The notes under the pieces are model-generated. The model worked only from the letters and a program-made list of their open reading frames with translations, searched no databases and was not told where the DNA came from. A stretch of 64,000 bases of DNA, taken from contig CP021222.1 of the NCBI GenBank assembly GCA_003999685.1, forward strand, positions 1,674,001 through 1,738,000, given 5' to 3'. Of the stretch, positions 54,817-64,000 are shown one piece after another (the first letter of the stretch is position 1; each line of letters starts with the position of its first letter). Position numbers and translations under genes: made by a program. Source of the stretch: Taiwanofungus camphoratus (Eukaryota > Basidiomycota > Agaricomycetes > Polyporales > Taiwanofungaceae).

Positions 54817-57800
54817 TCAGTATTCAAAATCTTCCGACACGAATGCAATAGATCCGCGCATATCCCCATGCCGTATTCGCTCGGGGCTGATCTGCGCCGC
54901 AACGGCCTTGCGCATCACCGCATTCAGTGAGGTGGGACCACAACCTGCAAAACGCAACAAGTCAGAGGGGCTACGATGAACGCAGGATGTTTACGTTTGC
55001 TTACAACCAACAATGATCGGACCCTTGGCCCTCTCTACTTCATCGGCAAGAATACGATCCAGCTTCGGTTTCCCGGGGCGTGCGTGTTCGGCTACAATGC
55101 CCACATCCTGCAGCTCCTGCTCATCGTGCTCGAGTCTAAGCTGTTCTCCGCTTCGGCCCGCCTCTCCCTCTGACACAAGCGCCGCAAGACTGTGTACCTC
55201 GGACCACCCGCTCATTTGCGAGTAGGACGACGCAGGACGGGAAATCGTTGTTGGAGGACCGGGCGGACTTGCGGGGCCTACAGGGTTCAAAGAACCAGGA
55301 ACATCTGGGCTAGCTTGTGAGAAAGGCAATTTCGAGGACTCACCAAGGAGAGGGACGGCACTAGTGGGCGTACGAGAAGAGGAAGGCGAATACATATTAG
55401 TGTCGAACTTCGACGGTGACGAATCAGGATGATAGCTCTCGTCCACCGGCTCAAGCTTCTTTCCACTCATCAGCTGTGTTGACGGCCGATCTCTGTGTAT
55501 TTGACCCTCCACACGATCCTCAAGCTCCTGCTTCGCGGAGATCACCGCACTCCGTCTCTTCGTATTCGCCCTCCTCAACTTCCCTTCCCTTTTCACCTGT
55601 GCATTGAACTGTGTCTCCCCGGGCAAAGCAGTATCATCGTCACCTTCGAAATTCGTCAGGTCCAAGACGTGTTCCTCGTGGCCGAGCTCGCCACGGTCCT
55701 CGACATAATCGCCGGTGTAGTACGACAAGTCGACAAAGCTGTCGTTCTCCGCGTCGCTGTCATCGGTAGAAGACACCGAGTCAGAGCGCACGTGCGCGTG
55801 GGACTGCTGCCTCTCTGGGCGGCGCGACTCACGGGCGAAACGCGGTGCAGGCGGGGTGAGACTTTCGGAGGAAGGTGAGGACTGTTTGAGGGCTGAAAGT
55901 GAGGGCTTGGGTTGAGGTTGGGTAATGGGGGAAGGCTTGATGTTCGTCACAAATATGTCTACTTGGAGCTCGGAAGGAGGGACCATCGCCATGCATTGGC
56001 GAAGGAGAGATGCACACCATTGAATATGACCTGGAAGCTAAAATCAACATCTACCTTAACTTTCCAATTGATAGGATACACACCAAACTCGCGTACGAGC
56101 CAGATAAATCGGACCCTCCTGGTCCTGAAGCCGGGTTGCCCCCAGCCTCCGCCGTGCCCACCCAAATACCGCCCATGCCGCCCTGCCAGACACATACACA
56201 CATATTGCAAGACCGACAACCCAAAGCTGACCCCAGAACCCCCTGCCACGAGCATCACGCTCTGATAGTCCTCCCATCGTGCCCTCGCCGCCGAGCCGTA
56301 CGGGCCATCCACATGTGCGCGCATCAGGACACCCCGCACTGGCACCTCGCCCCTCGGCAGCCGTTCACCCGGCGCACAGCTCAGCCCCCGCGCAGCACAC
56401 AGCGCGGCCATGTCCCACAGGTCCTTCGTCCACCCGTTCTTCGCACGCACCAGGAACACGAGCTCGCGCCCCCCGCTGCCCGTCTGGGCGTCGCACACGG
56501 ACGCGCTCGTGAACGGGTGGCTCGTGAACCGCGAGATCGCGGGCACGCGGAGGAGAAAGTGCTGCCCCGGCGCCCAGGGCAGGTAGCCCGGCGTGATGAG
56601 CCGCAAACGCACGGTGCGTCCCGGGAGCAGCTCTACAAGCGCGTACCCTGGTGGGGGCACGTAGCGCCCCGCGCTGAAGGATGCGACCATTTGTGAGCTA
56701 CCCTGCTCAGACGTGGACACGGATGGGAAGACGTCCACTCGGAGCGTGGGCGTGGACGGGGTGGGTTGTGAGGCGGGACTGTCTATGGATGGACGGGGCT
56801 TAAGTCGCTTCGGATTGCTGATCTCTTTCATCTGCCACGCCTCCGGCTTGACGGGTATACTGCGCGAGTAAGTCTTGTATAGCTTGTTCTGCGAGGGGTA
56901 CGCCCGCATGCCGCCAAAAAACCCATTCGCATACAGATACCAGATCAGACGATACAGCCGCTCACCTACCCACAACGCGAGGGCTGCCCAACACCACCAC
57001 CAAACGGGCGGATGGTGCAGTGCGGACATGATGAGAGTAAGGGGAATGAGGAGAACATGCAGAAAGTAGAACGCTTCATAATGCGCTTGTCGGATGGGCC
57101 GAAAGGACAGGACAACGAGAAGAGTCATGACACCAAATGCCTGATGTCAACAAGGATGACAGTCAACGTGGACATCACACATCTTGTTAGGGCACTCACA
57201 ATCCACCCGTAGATAAAGTTCTGGTACTCCCACGCATACGTATATACGACCTTACCGGTACTGTTCCTACGCTCCACTAGGAGCTGGACACTCCAGAGGA
57301 CTACATGCAGAAACGTGAAGAACCAGATCAAACGACCCGACCAGCGGTGAATAAACGCAAGTTTGTCAAAATGCAGCTGCAAAACGAACGGAAGCGCGAA
57401 GACGGCGAACGGAGGTGCCTTGAGAGCTACTGCTACGCAGAGTGGGAAGAGCGCAAACGCAATGAGGCCTGTCCTATTACCGGAAGTCCACCATGCCTTC
57501 GGGATGGTATACTTTGGCACATACTGGGCGAAAGTAGAGGCGTTGTACGTCGCGCGGCTCGCAAGCGAAGAGGAGGGGGATTTGTTGACATTCCAGAGCA
57601 TGGCACCTGGAGCGAAGTAGTCGGGGCCGGCGAAAGACACGAGTAGCGTGGCAATTGCCAGGACGGTGAGCGTCAGAAGTTGGGCATTAGACGGTAACGA
57701 GTACGGCTGCCGATGGGGCTCGCCATTGCGCTGGGCGACTCGGAGCGTGTGTTTCTTGCGCCATGTTCTCCGCCGAAGCGACCACTTACTCCATAACGCA

Positions 57801-58027
57801 CCTATATACCCGCCCCTGAGCCGCGCAAGGTGGAGCATGGAATAGACGGCGATAATAACGGCTAGCGCGAGCCAGAATATGTAGGCATAGACCATGCTCT
57901 CGTCGCTGAGAACATGGATGTCGAGATAAGCTGTGATCCATTCTTGGTCGCTGGAATAAAAAGGAGTGGTGGGATAGGCAGTCAAGGCCGATGTGCTGGT
58001 GGTAGCTGGTGCGTCGAGCGAGTCCAT
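54817..58027 (-). CDS. Ferric reductase (FRE family) with a large insertion in the NADPH domain
   Basis: Plasma-membrane flavocytochrome that reduces Fe3+ or Cu2+ outside using cytosolic NADPH. Four exons (57200-58027, 56084-57140, 55008-56030, 54817-54944) give 1,011 residues, against 600-700 for most FREs. It has an extracellular N-terminus, several membrane helices with heme histidines (LAFIHRWSGRLIWFFTFLHV, HYEAFYFLHVLL), a FAD domain (PGQHFLLRVPAISRFTSHPF, in which HPF is the FAD signature) and an NADPH-binding start (LVAGGSGVSFGLSVLQY). After PPSELQVDIFVTN about 280 residues of Ser/Pro/Asp/Glu-rich disordered sequence intervene (for example SSTDDSDAENDSFVDLSYY). The fold then resumes with RAKGPIIVGCGPTSLNAV and ends IAFVSEDFEY. 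The reading frame is continuous and each junction is in phase, so the insertion is real coding sequence. ATX1 lies directly upstream. Confidence 0.88.
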
Positions 58028-58569
58028 ACAGTTGGCTATGAAGCCAGCTGTATCGCTGCGCGTTAAAGTAGCGTCCGCAGAGTACAGAAAATCAGGTTAC
58101 TTTGGAATAACGAGCCCTTGATTTCGGAAATCCTTTTGCCGGCGAGATCTAGACAAGCGTAGAGAATCCCAGGCACCGCCTGGCCCGTATGCACAGATGG
58201 CTTGAGCGACGGTTACAATATTGGCAGTGATGGGGCTGTAGACAAGTTGATGCAAACAGCCGGGGTACCTGTGAACATGAGGGGAGGAGAAAGACCACGG
58301 AGGTGGAAAATATGGGACCTCCGGCCTGGTAAACTTAAGACGGCTGCGGCGAATTTAGCAGTGCCGTTAGCCTTGGCCACCGTCATACCACGCTGTACGT
58401 TTACCGGCTCCGAGATCCATCTCTGAGTTATTTTTATATAATTATTTAAATTTACACGACATTTCCATTTCCACTCTACCATCGATGTCCACGACACGTC
58501 TCGCCGTGTTCTTTCAAGCTCACTCGCAAAATTACAACCTAGTTGCCATACACGGAAACGACGACCTAT
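58028..58569. other. Ferric reductase promoter region
   Basis: 542 bp between two tandem minus-strand genes. A 30 bp AT-rich block lies at about 58428-58457 (TTATTTTTATATAATTATTT). No conserved ORF. Confidence 0.45.
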
Positions 58570-59021
58570 CACGCCACAGTCTCACCAGAGCGGACCTGCA
58601 TTTTAACTTGTTATGAGCTGGAACTTGCCCAAGCACAAGCACACGCACCTCCTTGCCCGTCTTCTTGATCCGCTCCAACAGCGTATCGTATGGAATCGAG
58701 CCCTTCACGAGCACCGACTGATTCTCCAGGTTCACTTCATATGAGTTGACTCCCAGGCCTTCACGACCAAGGCCGATCAGCATCTTTGCACTCATACACC
58801 AGTCGTTTGACACACCTTCTGTCTCTGCTTTCTTCAGGGCGCGCTCGACAGCGCCAGAACAGCCCTTACAACTCATCTGCCGTTGTTGGCATCAGCTTCC
58901 TATCACCCAATCTTACGATACCATGCATACCTTGACATCAAACTTGTAGGTATGCTCAGCCTAAATCATTCGTTGATTGAGCCCTGTTCTGCCCGATCTC
59001 CGGATTCAAAAGACGTACCAT
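58570..59021 (-). CDS. ATX1: Copper metallochaperone Atx1
   Basis: Cytosolic Cu(I) carrier that hands copper to the Golgi P-type ATPase Ccc2, which loads multicopper ferroxidases. Five exons (59019-59021, 58931-58960, 58816-58876, 58649-58758, 58570-58596) give 76 residues, the normal size. Sequence in order: MAEHTYKFDVK, MSCKGCSGAVERALKKAETE with the MxCxGC copper site, NSYEVNLENQSVLVKG, LLERIKKTGKEV, RSGETVA. It has the ferredoxin-like beta-alpha-beta-beta-alpha-beta layout. The first coding exon is the ATG alone, followed at once by a GTACGT donor. The neighbouring ferric reductase suggests a shared role in metal uptake. Confidence 0.93.
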
Positions 59022-59570
59022 GCTCGATTACTGATGGACTGTTACGTTGGTGAACTAGACTAGCACACCGATGAGTTCCTTCCGGGCGGAGCGCTACGTC
59101 GAAAACAATAAACACGACGTACGAAATGAAGGAAGGGCAGACGTAGTTATGGTTTACAGTATAGAAATGATCTAGACACCATAGCAGCCTTTATACACCC
59201 GTTCTCCAGTAAATCGCGCAATTGGAGTCAGGCCTCGGCTTTGTCAGCTTACAGAGCAACAGCAACACGCTTCCATAAATGGGTGACTGCCCAAGTCTTG
59301 CCCTGAGGATTACACGTCCCTTCCGCGGTATTCACGCGTTAGATCGGACTCGCACGACATAGGGAACGCAGCCTGCTTAGCAGCACCACCCAACATACAT
59401 CAGCGTCACCATGAAGGCCCGAGACGGCCTTTGCATTCCCCCGACATTAAGTGAAACTAATCTACGTGAGAGCGCCCCCCTCCTCTCTACGGAAAACGGT
59501 AATTGGAATGGCACGCGGAGACTGGTGTATCAGGTCGTCGTGGGCCCTGCATGACAAAATCTGAGAAAGA
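59022..59570. other. ATX1 promoter region
   Basis: 549 bp between ATX1 and the permease, both on the minus strand: ATX1 upstream sequence and permease 3' UTR. No conserved ORF. Confidence 0.4.
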
Positions 59571-62102
59571 TCACGTAGGAGACGTCCGTGGTGGCCCGGC
59601 CATCTCCAGCCCCTCATCACCCTCGGTCGCCACTGCCTCCCAGCCTGAGCCGGGGGCTGGCCTGCCTCGTATCCTCGCGAAACAGTTGATGAAAACAGCT
59701 GATGAAGAGACCGCATAAGTAGGACCGTCCCCAGCGCTGAACACCGGGCGAATTGCTCACAAAGAATGCTTGGCGTTGGCGCCGTCGTTGCTGCGCTTCT
59801 TTGTGTGATATAATACACGGGAATGCCCACCAGCACAAATCCTGAGAGGACAGAACGACAGTCAGCACATTGGTGTCATGACACATGAATAAAGCAACTG
59901 ACCCAGGACCGCCATGGCTTCCAGCGGTGCCGCAATGACAGGCATGCACAAGAGGAACAGGCAAAGCTATAAATTGAGGATGAACCGGGACTGGATCTAT
60001 CATGGCGTATCAAATCACATACAGCACAGAATACCAATGGCGTCGTTATCCACGTCTTATACGGCCTATCCGCTCGATTAGCGGCGCACCCTGGCGTTTG
60101 AAATTGATGACCAACCTTTCAAGCATGGGCTCCTTGACCCGCAAAATGACTAGTCCCAACACCTAGAGATAGCACCAATATTAGTCTCCGCCATCACATA
60201 TAGCACTGATACGGGCGCACGGTCAGGAAATAAAATGCCCACGACGCGACAACAGCGAAGTTAATGAGAGACCGAAATCCGCCCCCAATCACAATGAACG
60301 CGATCGTTAGAGCCGCTTGCAGACACATCGCGTTCAGCGGCGTCTTGAGTGACTTATTGAGCCGTCCGAACATAGCCGGGAGGTACCCCTCGCGTCCCGC
60401 GACATATATCAGCCGTGAGGAAGTAAAGAACGAGCCTGGGGCAAAGAGGGAAAATAATAAAATCAGAGTGAAATAGTCCTGAGTCTTCTTTCATGGTCGA
60501 GGATGGCGACGAGGTGACGGACCATTTAATGCACCGAAGCAAGAGACTGCGACCATGAGAGCAAATACAATTCCTCCTGCAGGTCCAAACAAAGCACGAC
60601 CAAAGTCGAGTGCGACTGTGTTGCTCAGGCCGACTGTTGCCTGTGGCAAACGTTATATACACCGTAAGTTCTATGAATGTGCTAGCACCGTACCTTGTCT
60701 AACACTGCAAAGTAAGCTAAGTTTGCGAGCAGGAAGAGTATCTACTGCCAACATTAGGATCATTTCTCGAACATGGTGTATTGCGCACGCACTGTGACAA
60801 TGAACATGCTCGCGTGGATCACTCGCGGGATATTCTTCTCCGGATTCTTCATTTCACCAGCTACGTAATTCGCCTGGTCCCATCCGTCGAACGCCCATAA
60901 TCCGGAGTATAGCGCCAAGGCGTAAGCTGATGGGCTAGTACTCGAACCTGCGAATAGAGGTTCGGTTAGAGAGGTCGATGCGCGACCCCTGGCCAATTGA
61001 ACAAGGCCCAGGATAGTAATAGAGATCTAGGGAGGACAAAACCATTGATAAGTCTCAGCAAATTACGCCCTAAAACTTCGGTGCATACCAAAGCTGCTAC
61101 CTGAACGTTCCCCATTAATTGAGACTGTTCCACAGATGATTGGCTTACTTACTTTTATCGTGGTGAACACCACTGATGCGCGGGGGCCGAGAGTTGGCGT
61201 CGCCACACAGATAATTGAGACCACAAGGACTGCCGCAGTCGCAGTGAGTTTGATAGCCCACTGTGGAATATCATCCGGCGATACCTCAGCATTAGTACTA
61301 TGCCAGAAGAGCCGGTTTAGATACTCGGCGAAAATCAAGCTTATTACAGCATTTCCGCCTAGAGGACACTTCGTAAGCCGATCCGGTATATTGGCTTGCG
61401 AGTGTCGGGACAAGTTGGTGACATACCTGGTTTGAGAGCAGATATAGCTGTCCAGGCGAATAAATACGAGACGAGGGGCCCATATGAGTATTGAAGGTAC
61501 GCCTGCGCCCCTCCATTGACGGGTATCGAAGACCCTAATTCTGCAAAACTGCTGGCGCCCGTCCAACCTAGCAGCCCCGAAGCCAGCCAGACTGCAAGAC
61601 TTGCACCCACGCTCTGCGTATTGGCAACAACGACTCCAGGAGAGGAGCTACATGCCCGTTTAATATGCACTGCCGACCTAATGGAAGGAATAGCTCACAA
61701 GATCCCGGAACCTATCTGCAGTCCGACGACGAGTGCGATGCCTTATAACATTCGTAAGCCGACAGGCGTGAGATGCAATGAGACGAGCATACCATTAATG
61801 ATGCCTAAGCTCTTTTCGTGAGATTCCCCTCGAACGCTCTCTGGTTCGCTCAAGCTTGCACTTAGAGGTAGAAGGTCCCGTTGGAAATCAAAGCCTGAAA
61901 TTGAATACGACCGACCCCGAGCGGTCCTTGGTGTATCTGCAAGGAGAGGCCCCTCTGATATTTCTAGTGCTCGTAAAGAATCGTCTGAATCGTGAGAGGA
62001 ACGAGAACGTGATGACATAGAATAGGCTTGATTCTGAGAGCGTGGACTCAATGGCGATTTCAGAGCATCGAACAACTCGGCTTTAGTGGCTGAGGAATCC
62101 AT
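59571..62102 (-). CDS. Amino-acid permease of the APC superfamily (LAT/Mup1-like)
   Basis: Plasma-membrane transporter with about 12 helices. A cytosolic Ser-rich N-terminus (MDSSATKAELFDALKSPLSP, then SESVRGESHEKSLGIINGI) leads into helix 1 with VVGLQIGSGI and FSSPGVVVANTQSVGASL, the unwound Gly-rich substrate site of the family. Next come GASSFAELGSSIPVNGGAQA, YLQYSYGPLVSYLFAWTA, ALYSGLWAFDGWDQANYVAG, EMKNPEKNIPRVI and SSRLIYVAGREGYLPAMFGR, all typical of LAT-type members (yeast Mup1, animal SLC7). Many introns. The last intron (GTGAGC donor after TPSIL) was chosen because the following exon ends naturally, GWEAVATEGDEGLEMAG. Substrate inferred: neutral amino acids, perhaps methionine. Confidence 0.87.
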
Positions 62103-62522
62103 TGATCCCTTCTGTCAGGACTGCACGAGATGGAAGGTACAGTTCCTGCCCAAGGCCTGTGCGTGGCATGCAAACCGTGAAGAGTGTGATCTTACGCGGA
62201 GAGCAGCCCTTGCAATATATAGCGCCCGCTCCTTTCTCGTCGCGTCTTCTCCTTCAGAGCACGAGGTTTTCAAGCAATCCTAATTCCTGTTTACATAAAT
62301 TCTTACTTGTAGCAACATAATCATGTGACAGTGGATGGCAGGTTCTGCCCTAGTGGAAAATTAGGAGCTAGAGGTAACAATCTTAACACTGAGCAGCAGT
62401 CGACTATTAGACTACGAGCACTTGAGTAGCTGCGACCACTCCCTGGCTAGTGAGATGCTCAATTTGGAATCTAGTACTCGCCAATAATCTTCAAGTCGAC
62501 GCTTAAGCATCAGGACATAAAA
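62103..62522. other. Permease promoter region
   Basis: 420 bp between two tandem minus-strand genes, holding the permease upstream region and the MTR3 3' UTR. No conserved ORF. Confidence 0.4.
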
Positions 62523-63592
62523 TCAAGTCAATTGAGCGCTGTCCAAAAGGGCTTGGGCTACTACGGAATGTATGTCTACACAACGTTCTTCGCATTTGCC
62601 CATACACTGTAGAAGATGAGCACATCGTCAAAGGACGAAAGGACGAGCTCCAACACTTACTTGTATTGCCTCTTCTGGTGTTAACCGACCAGCCTGCCAG
62701 ACGTTGGTGACAGTTCCTAACGCTGGCATACCAGCCAATATCAGACTACCTGATGCTGCCCGTGCCTCATCTTCTGTTGGATCGAGCCAAATATCTTTGC
62801 CTATGGTGGACTGAACTCGCCGTGAGGGTCGACACATAATTCATCTCAAAATGACTCACAGCCGCACACGAGACAACCAGACCTAGCATTTCTATTCCCG
62901 CATCTGCGAGTGCCGCACTGGCAGCCACGGTGCCTGAAGCTATGCAACCCTCAATCCCGTCATTCTCGATGATGGTGAGGAAAATATCGATCGTCGACTT
63001 CGGTAAGAGCTCTAACCTTACGGAAGGCAGTAGAGCTTGATGTATCTGAATCGCAACTGATCTGTCTTCTGCATCCTATTTAGAAATGTACTCAGTTGGT
63101 CTTATGTAGAATCTGGAGGACTTACACGTATGGGAACTCTTCTGCGGGTGCACGAAAAAGGAACGAATTTGACTTCTACGTTCAGTCGTCCATTCTCACT
63201 GTACACTGTAGTTTTGGACTGTCTTGGGCCATAGCTGCCGGCGTAGACGCTCGAATAAAGTTGACAATCCTAAGAAATGTAGAGTACCGACACTGCACAG
63301 GCAATTTTTGTCCTCTCTGTCTCTATGTATGCAGATCCATTTGCTTGGTTAATGAGCCCTGCCTTCAAGACTTAAGAGCCGTAACGAGAGTAGTCTGAGT
63401 CACTAGATGTCAATGAATAGAAAACTGGGCTGCCGCACAGATAGGCCGAATGTCCCCCGGGGCTCGCCCTAAGCGTGACTTTCCAAGCCGCCACCTAGTG
63501 CTCGCATCTACATCTTCATTCGACTCGAAAATAAGGGGGAAGCTCTCTTCAGGGCCATTAATTCGTCTGCGGTCGAAATTGCTTTGCGCCAT
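62523..63592 (-). CDS. MTR3: RNA exosome core subunit Mtr3 (EXOSC6-like RNase PH fold)
   Basis: One of six inactive RNase PH-like subunits in the nine-subunit exosome ring that threads RNA to Dis3/Rrp6, in nucleus and cytosol. The first exon starts MAQSNFDRRRINGPEESFPL and has the RPI motif (DIRPIC). Further exons give a YGPRQSK-type block, NGRLNVEVKFVPFSC, DRSVAIQIHQALLPSV, LELLPKSTIDIFLTII, NDGIEGCIASGTVAASAALA, ADAGIEMLGLVVSCA, DIWLDPTEDEARAASGSLIL and RLTPEEAIQ, ending LLDSAQLT. The order is that of Mtr3/Rrp41-like proteins; the lack of an obvious phosphorolytic arginine pair favours Mtr3, though Rrp46 or Rrp43 cannot be fully excluded. Divergent from the NSRP1-like gene by 92 bp. Confidence 0.82.
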
Positions 63593-63684
63593 AAAAGCAG
63601 TAAGGGAGAATGTCTAACTGCCATAAGAGGAAATTGCTTTGAAGTTTGAACCAAGACCCATGCCCGCTTACGTACACTATAACC
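63593..63684. promoter_or_regulatory. Short divergent promoter between MTR3 and the NSRP1-like gene
   Basis: 92 bp between start codons on opposite strands, serving two nuclear RNA-processing genes. No TATA element seen. Confidence 0.45.
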
Positions 63685-64000
63685 ATGAAGGTCTCCTTCT
63701 CTCTTACAAACAGTAAGACAAAGAGTGCAAAGCCGGTTGGAGAAGCCCCATCTCTCAAACGATCTGCGGCGTTTGCATCACTAGATGACGAAGAATCCAT
63801 CGAGGCCGCTCCCACAGCCTCGAATAGCGAAGCAGACGCGAACAAGAAGCTCGTCGCACAAAATGTTGAACTATCGAAATCGATGCAGAAGCGGATGGAG
63901 GCGGAAATGAAGGTTGACTCTACGGTCTTCGAGTACGACGAAGTGTGGGACAAGATGCAAGAGGCAAAACTGCGACAGAAGGAGGCTAAGGAGGCAGACG
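63685..64000 (+). CDS. Nuclear speckle splicing regulatory protein 1-like (DUF2040), 5' part
   Basis: Open from the ATG to the window edge (105 residues). It begins MKVSFSLTNSKTKSAKPVGE, followed by acidic Ser-rich sequence, then KRMEAEMKVDSTVFEYDEVW, DKMQEAKLRQKEAKEAD. The block in which a basic helix is followed by ED/VDSTVFEYDEVYDxM is the N-terminal DUF2040 signature of NSRP1/CCDC55, a coiled-coil splicing-associated nuclear protein. Fungal members are uncharacterised. The rest lies outside the window. Confidence 0.85.
   Translation, partial: MKVSFSLTNSKTKSAKPVGEAPSLKRSAAFASLDDEESIEAAPTASNSEADANKKLVAQNVELSKSMQKRMEAEMKVDSTVFEYDEVWDKMQEAKLRQKEAKEAD

Noticed and set aside
1-64000. tRNA, rRNA, snRNA, CRISPR, LTR or retroviral elements
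   Set aside because: No tRNA B-box with matching cloverleaf, no rRNA, no repeat-spacer array, and no LTR pair, reverse transcriptase, integrase or capsid motif was recognised by eye.

Overview
The window is from a filamentous basidiomycete fungus, most likely an agaricomycete. The genes are eukaryotic, dense and intron-rich, with introns of about 45-70 nt and up to 18 coding exons. The set includes a cell-wall alpha-1,3-glucan synthase, a SAM/RBD/kinase MAPKKK of the Ste11 type and an F-box relic. No tRNA, rRNA, CRISPR, retroviral or LTR element was recognised. Exon boundaries were read by eye and chosen so that phase and family motifs agree.

Layout. 1-8 kb: 3' end of eIF1 (+), tri-snRNP 27 kDa protein (-), an opsin-like HSP30/YRO2-family protein without the retinal lysine (-), a 2.5 kb gene-poor stretch with short repeats, an RRM-type protein (+), and CBC2 (-). 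8-15 kb: RPT3 (+), pyrroline-5-carboxylate reductase (-), ALG13 (+), TRM9-type tRNA methyltransferase (+), NAC alpha (-). 15-17.6 kb: no gene, but a 0.72 kb long-inverted-repeat DNA element with a 9 bp direct repeat at its edges. 17.6-23.3 kb: an 18-exon, about 1,497-residue protein whose architecture resembles meiotic axis proteins (Red1/SYCP2). 24-31 kb: DUF1264/OBAP protein, hamartin (TSC1) and HSP90, all on +. 31-36 kb: broken F-box gene, SAM methyltransferase (-), sphingosine kinase (+). 37-45.5 kb: alpha-1,3-glucan synthase (-). 47.8-51.7 kb: STE11-like MAPKKK (+). 51.8-64 kb: TRM1 (-), ferric reductase with a large insertion (-), ATX1 copper chaperone (-), amino-acid permease (-), exosome subunit MTR3 (-), and the 5' end of an NSRP1-like gene (+).

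Most of the genes are housekeeping. Candidate functional pairs are TSC1 next to HSP90, and the ferric reductase next to ATX1 (reductive iron uptake needs copper delivery). Three pairs share divergent promoters of 92-172 bp. Four introns appear to use GC-AG borders.

The strongest candidate for something not yet described is the Red1/SYCP2-like gene at 17629-23282, followed by the oversized ferric reductase and the opsin-like protein.
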